From Vibrio agarilyticus (lineage in GTDB: Bacteria; Pseudomonadota; Gammaproteobacteria; Enterobacterales; Vibrionaceae), in assembly GCF_012641465.1 (NCBI RefSeq), contig NZ_JABAIK010000006.1:186001-250000 (forward strand): a stretch of DNA of 64,000 nt. The letters are read 5' to 3'. Below the pieces are notes generated by a model. That model was not told the origin of the DNA, searched no databases, and saw only the letters and a program-made list of their open reading frames with translations. Position numbers and translations under genes: made by a program. Shown here in pieces: positions 37,445 to 47,291 of the stretch. Position 1 is the stretch's first letter, and each line of letters starts with the position of its first letter.

Positions 37445-38470
37445 CTATCGTGCATGATGCATCGCTATGGCAGTATCTAGCATTCGATTAGCAAAACCCC
37501 ACTCGTTATCACACCAAACCAGCATTTTGACCAGATGGCCATTGCTCACGCGAGTTTGGGTTCCGTCGACGATCGCGCTGTGCGGATCATGATTAAAGTC
37601 GATGGAAACAAGCGGCGCCTCAGTATAGTCAACGATGCCCTGTAATGTACACCGAGAAGCGTTAATAATGGTTTGATTTACGTCATTAACTTTCACATTT
37701 GCATGAATTGTGACACTGAGATCCATCGCGGTCACATTTACCGTGGGCACGCGCACCGAAATCGCCTCAAATTTGTTGGAAAATTTCGGAAATATTCGTT
37801 CAATTCCTTTATGCAGCTTTGTATCGACGGGAATAATGGACTGGCTGGCCGCGCGGGTACGACGTAAGTCAGTATGATACGCATCAATCACTTGCTGATC
37901 ATTCATCGACGAATGGATCGTGGTTATGGTACCCGACTCAATGCCAAAGGCGTCATCCAATGCTTTTATGATCGGAACAATACAATTGGTGGTGCATGAA
38001 CCACTCGATACAACGTGATGTTCAGCGGTAAGCGTTTCATGATTAACGCCATAAATAATGGTGTTATCTAAATCATTTGCACCAGGGTGAGAGAACAGTA
38101 CCTTCTTCGCCCCAGCGGCAATGTGCGCTTGTCCATCGGCTTGAGAACCAAAGACTCCGGTGCAATCAAGGACCATATCCACCTCAAGATTACGCCAAGG
38201 CAATAAATCGATACTTTCTGAGTGCAATATTCGAATGGTATCGAATTGACCATCAGGATGATGAATGTAGAGATGCTCTTGGTCGTGACTGACTTTCTTT
38301 GCAAAACGCCCATGACTGGTGTCGTATTGCAGCAAATGTGCCATTGCCTCTGGTTGAGCTAATTCGTTGACTGCAACGACTTCTATTTGATCGTGTTTGC
38401 CGCTTTCATAAATGGCACGCAGAACATTGCGACCAATACGACCAAATCCATTGATTGCCACTTTTAGCAT
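37445..38470 (-). CDS. epd: D-erythrose-4-phosphate dehydrogenase Epd
   Basis: Epd oxidises erythrose 4-phosphate to 4-phosphoerythronate for the deoxyxylulose-dependent vitamin B6 pathway, whose later enzyme PdxJ is also encoded in this window. The 341-residue protein has the Rossmann start [16 protein letters not shown]. Its active-site loop is SSGSCTTNC (catalytic Cys near 155). It is a GAPDH relative, but the [23 protein letters not shown] pattern and the epd-pgk-fbaA position point to Epd rather than GapA. Confidence 0.93.
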   Translation of the reverse strand: MLKVAINGFGRIGRNVLRAIYESGKHDQIEVVAVNELAQPEAMAHLLQYDTSHGRFAKKVSHDQEHLYIHHPDGQFDTIRILHSESIDLLPWRNLEVDMVLDCTGVFGSQADGQAHIAAGAKKVLFSHPGANDLDNTIIYGVNHETLTAEHHVVSSGSCTTNCIVPIIKALDDAFGIESGTITTIHSSMNDQQVIDAYHTDLRRTRAASQSIIPVDTKLHKGIERIFPKFSNKFEAISVRVPTVNVTAMDLSVTIHANVKVNDVNQTIINASRCTLQGIVDYTEAPLVSIDFNHDPHSAIVDGTQTRVSNGHLVKMLVWCDNEWGFANRMLDTAIAMHHAR

Positions 38471-38596
38471 TTATTTGCTTCCCGCTAAATTCGTTGCTCG
38501 CATCTTAACTGATAGCGCCGTACTCAAACAACTTGGAGTTACCCGTCTGTGCTAAACCACTTGCCGTGGCGGCTCAAACAAAAAATATCGACATAA

Positions 38597-38623
38597 AAAA
38601 ACCGAGCGTGAAGCTCGGTTTTT
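38597..38623 (-). terminator. terminator after tktA
   Basis: An 11-bp stem, AAAAACCGAGC with GCTCGGTTTTT, around GTGAA, 24 bases past the tktA stop on the minus strand. The A-run on the plus strand supplies a U-run for tktA. Confidence 0.85.
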
Positions 38624-38646
38624 GAAGATAAACTTGCTAAATCGAT

Positions 38647-40641
38647 TTACGCCAGCAGTTCTTTCGCGGTGTTTACAGCATTTTCGACCGTAAAGCCGAA
38701 CATTTCGAACAGTTGCTCAGCGGGCGCAGATTCACCAAACGTTGTCATACCGATGATGCGGCCACCAAAGCCAACATATTTGTACCAAAAATCAGCAATA
38801 CCTGCTTCAATCGCAATACGCGCGGTCACATCTGATGGCAATACAGACTCACGGTAAGCCGCATCTTGCTTATCAAACGCATCCGTCGATGGCATTGATA
38901 CAACACGTACTGCTTTGCCTTCTGCTGCCAACGCTTCTGCCGCTTTCACAGCAAGTTCCACTTCAGAGCCTGTTGCAATAAAGATAAGCTCAGGTTTGCC
39001 TGCGCAATCTTTCAAGATGTAAGCACCTTTTGCAATGTCTGCCACTTGCTCCGCACTACGTGGTTGCTGAGTCAAGTTTTGACGCGAGAAAATCAGTGCT
39101 GATGGGCCATCTTTACGCTCAATCGCCAGTTTCCAAGCCACTGCAGATTCAACTTGGTCACATGGACGCCATGTGCTCATGTTTGGTGTCAAACGCAGTG
39201 ACGCCATCTGCTCAACCGGTTGGTGAGTCGGGCCATCTTCGCCAAGACCAATCGAGTCGTGCGTGTACACTTGAATGTTTTGCACTTTCATCAGTGCTGC
39301 CATACGCATCGCGTTACGAGCGTACTCCATGAACATCAGGAACGTAGCACCGTAAGGTATGAAACCGCCGTGTAGCGCGATACCGTTCATAATCGCAGTC
39401 ATACCAAATTCACGCACACCGTAGTGAATGTAGTTACCTGAGAAATCATCCGCCGTCAGCGATTGTGAGCCAGACCACATAGTGAGGTTAGAAGGCGCTA
39501 AGTCCGCAGAGCCGCCCATAAATTCTGGCAGCATGGCACCAAACGCTTCTAGCGCGTTTTGTGATGCTTTACGTGATGCGATGTTCGCAGGGTTAGCTTG
39601 AAGATCCGCAATAATTTGAGTTGCTTTCTCTTCCCACTGCGCAGGAAGTTCACCGTTTAGGCGACGCTTAAGCTCCGCAGCTTCTGCTGGGTAAGCCGCT
39701 GCATATGCGTCAAATTTTGCGTTCCAAGCCGCTTCTTTCTCGCTGCCAGCCGCTTTGGCATCCCACTGCTCGTAAACATCAGCTGGGATTTCAAATGGAC
39801 CATAAGGCCAGCCAAGGAATTCACGTGCCGCTTTGATTTCTTCGGCACCCAGTGGCGCGCCGTGGCAATCGTGAGAGCCTGATTTGTTTGGTGAACCAAA
39901 ACCGATGATGGTTTTAGTACAGATAAGCGTTGGACGAGGATCCGCTTTAGCGGCATTAATTGCCGCATTGATCGCATCAGCGTCATGGCCATCAACCGCA
40001 GGGATAACATGCCAACCGTACGCTTCAAAGCGTTTTGGCGTGTCATCTGAGAACCAGCCTTCAACATGACCGTCGATAGAGATGCCGTTGTCATCCCAAA
40101 ATGCGATCAGTTTGCCAAGGCCTAAAGTACCTGCAAGCGAACACGCTTCGTGAGAGATGCCTTCCATCAAGCAGCCATCGCCCATGAACACGTAAGTAAA
40201 GTGATCAACGATATCGTGACCATCTTTGTTGAATTGCGCGGCTAACGCTTTTTCTGCCATGGCCATACCAACTGCGTTGGTAATGCCTTGGCCAAGTGGA
40301 CCTGTCGTGGTTTCAACACCGGGTGCGTAACCGTATTCTGGGTGACCTGGCGTTTTAGAGTGCAATTGGCGGAAGTTTTTCAAATCGTCAATCGAAAGCT
40401 CGTAACCCGTCAGGTGAAGCAGTGAATAAATCAACATTGAACCGTGGCCGTTTGACAACACAAAACGGTCGCGATCCGCCCACTCTGGGTTCGCTGGGTT
40501 GTGATTGAGATGAGAGCGCCAAAGCACTTCGGCAATGTCAGCCATGCCCATTGGGGCGCCTGGGTGACCAGAATTCGCTTGTTGAACGCCATCCATGCTT
40601 AAGGCACGGATCGCATTCGCTAGGTGTTTACGAGAAGACAT
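38647..40641 (-). CDS. tktA: transketolase
   Basis: Transketolase moves two-carbon units between sugar phosphates with thiamine diphosphate, linking glycolysis to the pentose phosphate pathway. It also makes the erythrose 4-phosphate that Epd uses. The 664-residue protein has the substrate His in [12 protein letters not shown] (near 26), the ThDP/Mg motif [13 protein letters not shown] near 155, and the pyrimidine-domain Glu in [12 protein letters not shown] near 410. I use the ATG at 40641 ([11 protein letters not shown]) behind AGGAGCAGAC. It precedes epd on the same strand, with a terminator in between. Confidence 0.98.
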   Translation of the reverse strand: MSSRKHLANAIRALSMDGVQQANSGHPGAPMGMADIAEVLWRSHLNHNPANPEWADRDRFVLSNGHGSMLIYSLLHLTGYELSIDDLKNFRQLHSKTPGHPEYGYAPGVETTTGPLGQGITNAVGMAMAEKALAAQFNKDGHDIVDHFTYVFMGDGCLMEGISHEACSLAGTLGLGKLIAFWDDNGISIDGHVEGWFSDDTPKRFEAYGWHVIPAVDGHDADAINAAINAAKADPRPTLICTKTIIGFGSPNKSGSHDCHGAPLGAEEIKAAREFLGWPYGPFEIPADVYEQWDAKAAGSEKEAAWNAKFDAYAAAYPAEAAELKRRLNGELPAQWEEKATQIIADLQANPANIASRKASQNALEAFGAMLPEFMGGSADLAPSNLTMWSGSQSLTADDFSGNYIHYGVREFGMTAIMNGIALHGGFIPYGATFLMFMEYARNAMRMAALMKVQNIQVYTHDSIGLGEDGPTHQPVEQMASLRLTPNMSTWRPCDQVESAVAWKLAIERKDGPSALIFSRQNLTQQPRSAEQVADIAKGAYILKDCAGKPELIFIATGSEVELAVKAAEALAAEGKAVRVVSMPSTDAFDKQDAAYRESVLPSDVTARIAIEAGIADFWYKYVGFGGRIIGMTTFGESAPAEQLFEMFGFTVENAVNTAKELLA

Positions 40642-40844
40642 GTCTGCTCCTGAAATGGATACGCAAGTAATTAACAAAACGGTGTTGGTTTAGCGCGCAG
40701 TATTGTCTCAAAGCCCTTTTGCAACTGCAAACGTTTAGCGTGACTTTATGACGAAAAAATAATGAGTTGTTGGGAAAGTGACGTTAACTGCGTGATTTGA
40801 ACATCAACTTTTCATTTTTGATTTTCTTCTAACTCACTCTACGA

Positions 40845-40940
40845 ATATACCCAAGTGACTTCAAGATGCTGGATTCAGAGCCGGCTCACTGAGCTGAGAG
40901 CAAGGCAAACAACGCTGCAACTTCGAGTAGAAAGGGTATA
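40845..40940 (+). repeat. ERIC-like repeat, short variant
   Basis: This copy starts ATATACCCAAGTGACTTCAAG and ends CTTCGAGTAGAAAGGGTATA. The usual core (CTCTGAGCATAG...) is replaced by GCTGGATTCAGAGCCGG and CTCACTGAGCTGAGAGC. The terminal arms are still inverted complements. Confidence 0.75.
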
Positions 40941-41034
40941 AGTAACTGCACGTACTTTCGAGAATAATTCACATTTCCGCGCTCATCAAATGGCGAAATT
41001 ATCACCCGAATTGGTCAGGATCACGAAAAATAGC

Positions 41035-41078
41035 TTGAAATCGGCCAGTTCGAAATTAAAATAGACGTCTAGATGTGA
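41035..41078 (+). promoter_or_regulatory. metK promoter with MetJ-type met boxes
   Basis: TTGAAA (41035-41040) and TAAAAT (41057-41062) are spaced by 16 bp. Immediately after lies AGACGTCT (41063-41070), a perfect match to the MetJ met box consensus, followed in register by a weaker second box AGATGTGA (41071-41078). MetJ with SAM would repress metK here. Confidence 0.65.
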
Positions 41079-41273
41079 ATACACCTAACCATATATACGC
41101 TTTGATGTTCACAAAACATTCAAGTGTAAGTCGGTTCTTGCCAACGCCTGTGGTTTTAAATTGGCACAATGACGAGAAACGTCACCTCAATACGCTGGTG
41201 ACACGGCAATCGTCGCAATAGCAGATGCCCGTGTATTCGTATGCAACCCATTCAAGATATTATTGGAGCTCTC

Positions 41274-42425
41274 ATGGCTAAGCACCTATTCACTTCTGAG
41301 TCAGTTTCAGAAGGTCATCCAGATAAAATCGCAGACCAAATTTCAGATGCGGTTCTTGATGCGATTTTAAAACAAGACCCGAAAGCACGCGTTGCCTGTG
41401 AGACTTACGTCAAAACTGGCATGGTGATGGTAGGTGGTGAAATCACAACATCAGCTTGGGTTGATATCGAAGAATTGACGCGTCAAACGGTTCGCGACAT
41501 CGGTTATGTTCATTCAGATATGGGCTTTGATGCTGACTCTTGCGCGATTCTAAATACCATTGGTAAGCAGTCTCCAGACATTAACCAAGGTGTTGATAAA
41601 GCCGATCCAAAAGAACAAGGTGCCGGTGACCAAGGCATTATGTTCGGCTATGCCTGTAACGAAACTGACGTATTGATGCCAGCTCCCATTACATACGCGC
41701 ATCGCTTGATGGAGCGCCAAGCGCTCGTACGTAAAAACGGCACCCTACCTTGGCTTCGTCCAGATGCGAAATCTCAGGTAACTTTCCAATACGACCAAGG
41801 TAAAATCGTCGGTATTGATGCTGTTGTGCTTTCAACTCAGCATTGCGACACTATCTCAACGCCAGATCTGCGTGAAGCGGTCATGGAAGAGATCATTAAG
41901 CCGGTATTGCCTTCTGAGTGGCTAAACCAAGAGACCAAATACTTCATTAACCCAACCGGTCGTTTTGTGATTGGTGGTCCTATGGGTGACTGTGGTTTGA
42001 CTGGTCGTAAGATCATTGTTGATACCTACGGCGGCGCAGCGCGTCACGGCGGCGGTGCATTCTCTGGTAAAGATCCATCTAAGGTTGACCGCTCTGCCGC
42101 TTACGCTGCGCGCTATGTTGCGAAAAACATCGTGGCTGCGGGTCTTGCTGAGCGCTGTGAAATTCAATTGTCTTACGCTATCGGCGTGGCAGATCCAACC
42201 TCAATCATGGTAGAAACCTTTGGTACTGAAAAAGTCTCATCTGAGATCATTATCGAAGCCGTTCGTCAGCACTTTGATCTGCGTCCATATGGTCTGCAAG
42301 AGATGCTAAATCTACTGCAACCTATTTATCAAAAGACGGCCGCTTACGGTCACTTTGGTCGTGAAGAATTCCCATGGGAAAAAACCGACAAAGCCGCTGA
42401 TATCCGCGCCTTCGCTGGCCTATAA
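41274..42425 (+). CDS. metK: S-adenosylmethionine synthetase
   Basis: MetK makes S-adenosylmethionine from methionine and ATP. The 383-residue protein has the N-terminal [23 protein letters not shown] (methionine/ATP site), the central [12 protein letters not shown] hexapeptide region near 115, and the P-loop-like [19 protein letters not shown] near 260. The start is the ATG at 41274 ([10 protein letters not shown]) behind TTGGAG; an ORF start 11 codons upstream is not family-like. It is divergent from tktA and carries its own terminator. Confidence 0.98.
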   Translation: MAKHLFTSESVSEGHPDKIADQISDAVLDAILKQDPKARVACETYVKTGMVMVGGEITTSAWVDIEELTRQTVRDIGYVHSDMGFDADSCAILNTIGKQSPDINQGVDKADPKEQGAGDQGIMFGYACNETDVLMPAPITYAHRLMERQALVRKNGTLPWLRPDAKSQVTFQYDQGKIVGIDAVVLSTQHCDTISTPDLREAVMEEIIKPVLPSEWLNQETKYFINPTGRFVIGGPMGDCGLTGRKIIVDTYGGAARHGGGAFSGKDPSKVDRSAAYAARYVAKNIVAAGLAERCEIQLSYAIGVADPTSIMVETFGTEKVSSEIIIEAVRQHFDLRPYGLQEMLNLLQPIYQKTAAYGHFGREEFPWEKTDKAADIRAFAGL

Positions 42426-42756
42426 ATTCGCGTTCCAACGCTCCATTCGCCTCAGCTATGCTGGGGCGTTTTCATTTCTATCGCTCATTCGCACCTCTAA
42501 CACCAGCATCATTGTACAGCGCTTGCGCCATTGCTTTATTTATCGATTAAAAGTTGTATTTTTCACTCACGCCAACAATAGTTAAAAAAATGTTAACAGC
42601 ATTTTTACCCCCTATTACTTGGCTTTTGAGCATGAGCACTTACCCAAGCCGTCTAAGATGTGTGACTCACGCGAGAAGAACTCGCTTTGTCTCCCAATGC
42701 GCTTTCAAGTAGGCAGGTATAGAACGGGGTTCAAATCGGTCGCTAAAGGAGGAGCC
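42426..42756 (+). other. metK to DUF2189 gene gap
   Basis: A 331-bp gap. Beyond the metK terminator it is AT-rich (TTAAAAAAATGTTAAC near 42580) and holds the promoter region of the next gene. An upstream in-frame extension of that gene exists but has no ribosome-binding site. Confidence 0.4.
42448..42472 (+). terminator. terminator after metK
   Basis: A 9-bp stem, CGCCTCAGC with GCTGGGGCG (one G-U pair), around TAT, followed by TTTTC. Confidence 0.8.
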
Positions 42757-43560
42757 ATGCCCCGTTCCATTCAATCAAACAATTTTGAGAAAGAGAAACT
42801 ACCGAAAAACGCGCCAGTTACATCGGAATACGCCCGAACCATAAAATGTCATCGCGTCGAAGCTTATGAGCCGATTAATTGGCTTATTTTGGGCTGCCGT
42901 GATTTTTTTGCAATGCCGATAATTAGTGGTTTTTACGGGCTCTGTTTTATGGCAGCTGCGGTGGCGATTGTCCTATTGATCCAATGGCAAGGGACTCATC
43001 TTGTGATCATGCCCGCCTTAATTATTTTTATGCTTATTGGCCCTTTTTTAGCATTAGGACTCTATGACGCCAGTTGGGCGTGCGAGAAAGGCCACCAGCC
43101 CAGTTTACTTCATTCAATGCGAGCGATTGGGCGCAATTCTGTCTCACAATGGGCATTCGCCGTTTTACTCGCAGTGGCAATGATGTTTTGGATGCGCATT
43201 GGCGCCTTACTTCACGCCCTTTATCCATCGGTCACAGGCGCGCCATGGCAAGACTTTCTGCCTTTTCTTTTGATTGGCTCTGCGGTGGGTATTGTATTGG
43301 CTACTATCGTGTTTGCTATCTCGGCGTTTTCCATTCCACTGATGATGGAACGCCGTGTCGATATGATGACCGCCGTATTTACCAGCGTGAATGCGGTGCG
43401 ATCTAATCTATTAGCAATGGCGCTCTGGGCAGCCATTATTGGTCTTGGGGTGTTGATAGGGTTTGCTACCTTTGGCGTAGGCATGCTAATCACCATCCCC
43501 ATTTTGGGTTATGGAACGTGGCACGCGTATCGAAATGTCATTTCCAGAAGACATCACTAA
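42757..43560 (+). CDS. DUF2189 integral membrane protein
   Basis: This is a DUF2189-family inner-membrane protein of unknown function. The 267-residue product has a soluble, basic N-terminus (about 45 residues). About six hydrophobic helices follow: near 50-75 (ISGFYGLCFMAAAVAIVLLI), 80-100, 125-150, 165-195 and two in the last 70 residues. Family landmarks are the Asp-rich GLYDASWACEKG and the Gly-rich IIGLGVLIGFATFGVGM. I start at the ATG at 42757 with a strong AAAGGAGG. It is co-directional with metK and the SprT gene but has its own spacing. Confidence 0.85.
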   Translation: MPRSIQSNNFEKEKLPKNAPVTSEYARTIKCHRVEAYEPINWLILGCRDFFAMPIISGFYGLCFMAAAVAIVLLIQWQGTHLVIMPALIIFMLIGPFLALGLYDASWACEKGHQPSLLHSMRAIGRNSVSQWAFAVLLAVAMMFWMRIGALLHALYPSVTGAPWQDFLPFLLIGSAVGIVLATIVFAISAFSIPLMMERRVDMMTAVFTSVNAVRSNLLAMALWAAIIGLGVLIGFATFGVGMLITIPILGYGTWHAYRNVISRRHH

Positions 43561-43693
43561 ACCAAGTTTGCTATTCTGCGCATGAGCTGCGGCAATCATC
43601 ACCACCGCAGCTCACGTGCTTCCATCGTTTTTTCACGTGGAGCCGCTTTTCATATCACTTCGTTTTCACATAACTAAAGGTAAACACGACAAA

Positions 43694-44284
43694 ATGGCAG
43701 TATCGCTCACTTCCTTAGCTGGACGAAGCGAGAAGGAACTTAGCTCAGCGCCAACAACACCTCGCCGCACAAGCAGTAAACCAACACTTTCAACCTCATT
43801 GCAACACGCAGCGCACACGCGCTTAGAGCAGTGCCTTAACCACGCTAATCGTATGTTGAAGCGCAATTTTGCAAAGCCCGAACTTCTTTTTTCAGTGCGC
43901 GGAAAAGCCGCGGGAAAAGCGTACCTGCAATCGCAACAAATCCGTCTTAATCCGACGTTATTTGCCGAAAACCCACAAGCTTTCTTAGATGAGGTGATCC
44001 CTCATGAGTTAGCTCATCTGCTGGTTTACCAGCTATATGGCCGAGTAAAGCCCCATGGCCGCGAATGGCAAACTATCATGAAAAACGTGTTTGGCTTACC
44101 TGCGCGAACCACTCACGACTTTGCCGTTGCCTCAGTTCAAGGCAAAACTTTTGAATATCGCTGTCAGTGCCAGACATTGCCATTATCAGTACGCCGCCAC
44201 AACAAAGTCCAACGTGGCGAAGCGAGCTATCACTGCCGCCGCTGCCGCGCTCAATTGCACCACACAGGCATTCAACTAAGTTAA
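43694..44284 (+). CDS. sprT: SprT-family zinc metalloprotein
   Basis: SprT-like proteins have a zinc-protease domain followed by a zinc ribbon; their bacterial role is not well defined (eukaryotic SPRTN degrades DNA-protein crosslinks). The 196-residue product has HELAH at 104-108, with Glu105 the expected catalytic residue. A third ligand lies in VKPHGREW, and a C-terminal ribbon has CQC and CRRC pairs. Residues 1-35 are a Ser/Thr-rich extension that seems longer than in the E. coli protein. The start is uncertain: ATG at 43694 has only a distant AAAGG. Confidence 0.85.
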   Translation: MAVSLTSLAGRSEKELSSAPTTPRRTSSKPTLSTSLQHAAHTRLEQCLNHANRMLKRNFAKPELLFSVRGKAAGKAYLQSQQIRLNPTLFAENPQAFLDEVIPHELAHLLVYQLYGRVKPHGREWQTIMKNVFGLPARTTHDFAVASVQGKTFEYRCQCQTLPLSVRRHNKVQRGEASYHCRRCRAQLHHTGIQLS

Positions 44285-44321
44285 ATTCTTCTTTGAAACC
44301 TGCTTCCTAAAAATCAGATTG

Positions 44322-44452
44322 AATATCCCCAAACCACTTGACGTTGCAGGTAGGCAGCAAATCAACAAAGCCTCTGAACAGCGCTGCACTATGTGCTGAG
44401 GTTTTGAGGTTTGTAAGAGCCCCTCTGTAACGTCAACTAAAAAGCGGATAAA
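44322..44452 (+). repeat. ERIC-like repeat, diverged copy
   Basis: It begins ATATCCCCAAACCACTTGACG and keeps AAAGCCTCTGAACA and GAGGTTTGTAAGAGC, but the CATAGATAAACTATG core is altered to GCGCTGCACTATGTGCTGAG. The right end has lost the CTTCAAGT arm. It lies between the sprT-like gene and the dns gene. Confidence 0.65.
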
Positions 44453-44576
44453 CCTCAGTTTATCCTTCGCTGTAGTGACAATATCCCACTCAACTAATTA
44501 CTCATCCATCAATATCAGCTATAAATTTTGCGTGCTAAACTGAGTTACACCATACTTTACTCATACTTTTAGCATC

Positions 44577-45290
44577 ATGATGATTCAACGGATAATCACC
44601 GCCACCTTATTAACGCTTGTCAGTGGCATGGCTTTCGCGGCGCCCCCCTCCTCTTTTTCTCGAGCCAAAACAGAAGCGGTGAAGATCTATCAAGATCATA
44701 CGCAAAGCTTTTATTGTGGCTGTGAGATCCGTTGGCAAGGCAAAAAAGGCGAGCCACAACTCAGTGACTGTGGCTATAAGATCCGTAAGCAAACTCAAGC
44801 CGTAAGAGCCAATCGAATTGAATGGGAACATGTGGTTTCTGCTTGGGAACTTGGACACCAGCGTCAATGTTGGCAAAACGGTGGGCGCAAAAACTGCACT
44901 CGAAAGGATAAAGCCTTTCGTTTGATGGAAGCGGATCTGCACAATTTGGTGCCCGCGATTGGCGAAGTGAATGGCGACCGCTCCAATTATCAGTTCAGTC
45001 AGTGGAATGGTGTGGATGGCGTTTCTTATGGGCAGTGTGAGATGCAAGTGAACTTTAAAGCGCGCAAAGTGATGCCACCTGACAGAGCACGCGGCTCTAT
45101 TGCACGCACCTATCTATACATGAGTGAAGAATATGGTATGCGTCTTTCAAGCTCGCAACGTCAGTTAATGCAAGCCTGGGATCGTCAGTATCCCGTGACT
45201 CCATGGGAGTGTGAACGCGATAAGCGCATTTTCCGCGTTCAGGGTAATCATAATCCTTTCGTTGCGAGTCAGTGTGCGGCACGCGGATAA
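44577..45290 (+). CDS. dns: extracellular/periplasmic endonuclease I (Dns)
   Basis: Dns/EndA degrades DNA outside the cytoplasm; in vibrios it limits natural transformation and is repressed at high density. The 237-residue protein has a signal peptide (about 1-21, cut near MAFA). The endonuclease I domain has the catalytic EWEHVVSAW (His near 84), [22 protein letters not shown] near 122-143, and eight cysteines that can form disulfides. ATGATG gives two possible starts, one codon apart. It is next to pilT/pilU genes only a few kb away, fitting a competence-relevant neighbourhood. Confidence 0.95.
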   Translation: MMIQRIITATLLTLVSGMAFAAPPSSFSRAKTEAVKIYQDHTQSFYCGCEIRWQGKKGEPQLSDCGYKIRKQTQAVRANRIEWEHVVSAWELGHQRQCWQNGGRKNCTRKDKAFRLMEADLHNLVPAIGEVNGDRSNYQFSQWNGVDGVSYGQCEMQVNFKARKVMPPDRARGSIARTYLYMSEEYGMRLSSSQRQLMQAWDRQYPVTPWECERDKRIFRVQGNHNPFVASQCAARG

Positions 45291-45324
45291 CCTACCCATA
45301 ACGCTGTCGCTTCAACCGAGACAA

Positions 45325-45494
45325 GTATCCCCAAACAACTTGCCGTTACAGCTAGGCGGCAAGTAAGCAAAGCCTCTGAGCACTTCGTGAACATAGATAA
45401 ACTGTGTGATGAGGTTTGTGAGAGCTCGCCCCTATCTCGTTAACAACAAGCTCGTTAACAACAAGCGCTGCAACTTCAAGTGGGACGGGTATAT
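45325..45494 (+). repeat. ERIC-like repeat with internal tandem duplication
   Basis: It runs from GTATCCCCAAACAACTTG to CTTCAAGTGGGACGGGTATA. The core has one CACTTCGTGAA unit (45381-45391). A 15-bp unit CTCGTTAACAACAAG is repeated twice in tandem (45436-45465) just before the right arm. Confidence 0.8.
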
Positions 45495-45563
45495 AATGCT
45501 TGTTTTTAATGCCTAACATACCCATGTTAAAGGCTAACGTTTTCTATTGCCGAGAATATCGCG

Positions 45564-46295
45564 ATGCGCATGCCACGAATTTACCACTCCACTCCACTCC
45601 ACCTTGGGCAACAGATTGCTCTTGAAGAGGACGCGGCCAATCATGTCGGTCGAGTATTGCGTATGCAGCCTGGCGATAGTGTCTTGCTATTTGATGGCCT
45701 TGGCGCGCAGTTTCCAGCGCAGTTGACCGATGTTGGCAAAAAACAGGTCCTTGTTGAAGTCGTTGAGCGACAAGAGCGTAGCGCCGAGTCGCCGCTGGAT
45801 TTGCATCTTGGCCAAGTGATTTCACGTGGTGACAAAATGGAGTTCACCATTCAAAAATCGGTTGAACTTGGCGTCAATACCATTACACCACTGCTCTCTG
45901 AGCGCTGCGGCGTCAAGCTGGATGAAAAACGCTTTGCGAAAAAACGACTGCAATGGCAAAAAATTGCGATTAGCGCATGTGAACAGTGTGGCCGTAATGT
46001 CGTGCCTGAGATTCGGCCTATCATGTCATTAGAACAGTGGTGCCAAGAGCCTTACTCTGGGCTCAAGCTCAACTTACACCCTCGCGCAGAGTACTCAATC
46101 AATACGCTGCCAGCGCCAGTTGAACAGGTCAAACTTTTGATTGGCCCAGAAGGTGGCTTAACGGGCGATGAAATTGCCATGACAAGGCAATACCAGTTTG
46201 CGGAAACTCTACTGGGTCCGCGTGTATTGCGCACCGAAACCGCAGCTCTGACTGCAATTACAGCTTTACAAGTTCGCTTTGGCGATCTGGGTTAA
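45564..46295 (+). CDS. rsmE: 16S rRNA (uracil-1498-N3)-methyltransferase RsmE
   Basis: RsmE methylates U1498 of 16S rRNA. The 243-residue protein has an N-terminal PUA-like domain (about 1-70) and a C-terminal SPOUT (alpha/beta knot) methyltransferase domain. Conserved blocks are [19 protein letters not shown] near 94, [15 protein letters not shown] near 190 and [12 protein letters not shown] near 214, the SAM-binding knot. It is the first gene of rsmE-gshB-yqgE-ruvX, the E. coli order. Confidence 0.96.
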   Translation: MRMPRIYHSTPLHLGQQIALEEDAANHVGRVLRMQPGDSVLLFDGLGAQFPAQLTDVGKKQVLVEVVERQERSAESPLDLHLGQVISRGDKMEFTIQKSVELGVNTITPLLSERCGVKLDEKRFAKKRLQWQKIAISACEQCGRNVVPEIRPIMSLEQWCQEPYSGLKLNLHPRAEYSINTLPAPVEQVKLLIGPEGGLTGDEIAMTRQYQFAETLLGPRVLRTETAALTAITALQVRFGDLG

Positions 46296-46308
46296 ACGGA
46301 GAGATACA

Positions 46309-47256
46309 ATGATAAAGTTAGGGATTGTCATGGACCCAATTGCGTCCATCAACATCAAAAAAGACTCAAGCTTTGCGATGCTATTAGAAGCCCAGCGCCG
46401 CGGCTACGAAATTCACTACATCGAAATGGCGGATCTGCACCTAGAGCAAGGCGTCGCTTTTGCTGATACCAAGCGGTTAACCTTGTTTGAAGATGCGCAA
46501 AATTGGTTCCGATTTGACTCAGAGCAGACCATTGAATTGGCCGAACTTGATGTGGTATTGATGCGTAAAGATCCGCCGTTTGACACCGAATTCATTTACG
46601 CAACTTACATTCTTGAACGTGCTGAAGAGTGCGGCACTTTAATTGTGAACAAGCCACAGAGCTTGCGAGATTGCAATGAAAAGCTCTTCACCGCTTGGTT
46701 CCCTGAGTTAACACCGACCACCTTGGTGACTCGCAAAGCCGACAAAATCAAAGCGTTTCGTGAGCAACATGGCGATGTCATTCTCAAGCCGCTTGACGGT
46801 ATGGGCGGCGCTTCTATTTTTCGCGTCAAAGCTGGCGATCCAAACGTATCGGTGATCATTGAAACACTCACCAACCATGAGCAATATTACGCCATGGCAC
46901 AAACTTTTGTGCCAGATATCAGCAATGGTGACAAACGCATTCTTGTGGTCGATGGCGAACCTATGCCTTACTGCCTTGCTCGAATTCCAGCCAAAGGAGA
47001 AACCCGTGGTAACTTGGCCGCTGGTGGTCGTGGTGAAGCTCGTCCATTAAGTGAAACCGATCTCGCAATCGCGAATGCCGTTGCGCCTACACTTAAAGAG
47101 AAAGGGCTCATCTTCGTCGGCCTAGACGTCATTGGTGATAAACTCACTGAGATCAATGTCACCAGTCCGACCTGCATTCGTGAAATTGAAGCCGCATACG
47201 ATATTTCAATCACAGGCAAACTCATGGACGCGATTGAGCGTCGCATTAAAGCCTAA
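46309..47256 (+). CDS. gshB: glutathione synthetase
   Basis: GshB joins gamma-glutamylcysteine and glycine with ATP to make glutathione. The 315-residue protein is the usual length with an ATP-grasp fold. It has the N-terminal GIVMDPIASINIKKDSSFAML, then MRKDPPFDTEFIYATYIL near 86, DVILKPLDGMGGASIF near 157, the Gly-rich loop NLAAGGRGEAR near 230 and NVTSPTCIREIE near the end. The start is the ATG at 46309 (MIKLGIVMD) with GGAGAG upstream, 13 bp after rsmE. Confidence 0.97.
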   Translation: MIKLGIVMDPIASINIKKDSSFAMLLEAQRRGYEIHYIEMADLHLEQGVAFADTKRLTLFEDAQNWFRFDSEQTIELAELDVVLMRKDPPFDTEFIYATYILERAEECGTLIVNKPQSLRDCNEKLFTAWFPELTPTTLVTRKADKIKAFREQHGDVILKPLDGMGGASIFRVKAGDPNVSVIIETLTNHEQYYAMAQTFVPDISNGDKRILVVDGEPMPYCLARIPAKGETRGNLAAGGRGEARPLSETDLAIANAVAPTLKEKGLIFVGLDVIGDKLTEINVTSPTCIREIEAAYDISITGKLMDAIERRIKA

Positions 47257-47291
47257 CTGTCAGCAAGGGCTGAATCTGGAGTGAATCTTCA

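Larger units (their letters stand above)
40642..41273. other. divergent intergenic region of tktA and metK
   Basis: A 632-bp gap. It holds a short-form repeat (40845-40940), a likely metK promoter and met boxes (41035-41078), and about 195 bases of metK leader with small hairpins such as TGACGAGAAACGTCA (41169-41183). I find no ORF worth calling and no SAM riboswitch fold. Confidence 0.55.

Noticed and set aside
37445-38470. Annotation as glyceraldehyde-3-phosphate dehydrogenase (gapA)
   Set aside because: Family is shared, but sequence pattern and the epd-pgk-fbaA location favour Epd.
41079-41273. SAM riboswitch in the metK leader
   Set aside because: I could not fold any known SAM riboswitch core here; met boxes explain SAM-dependent control better.
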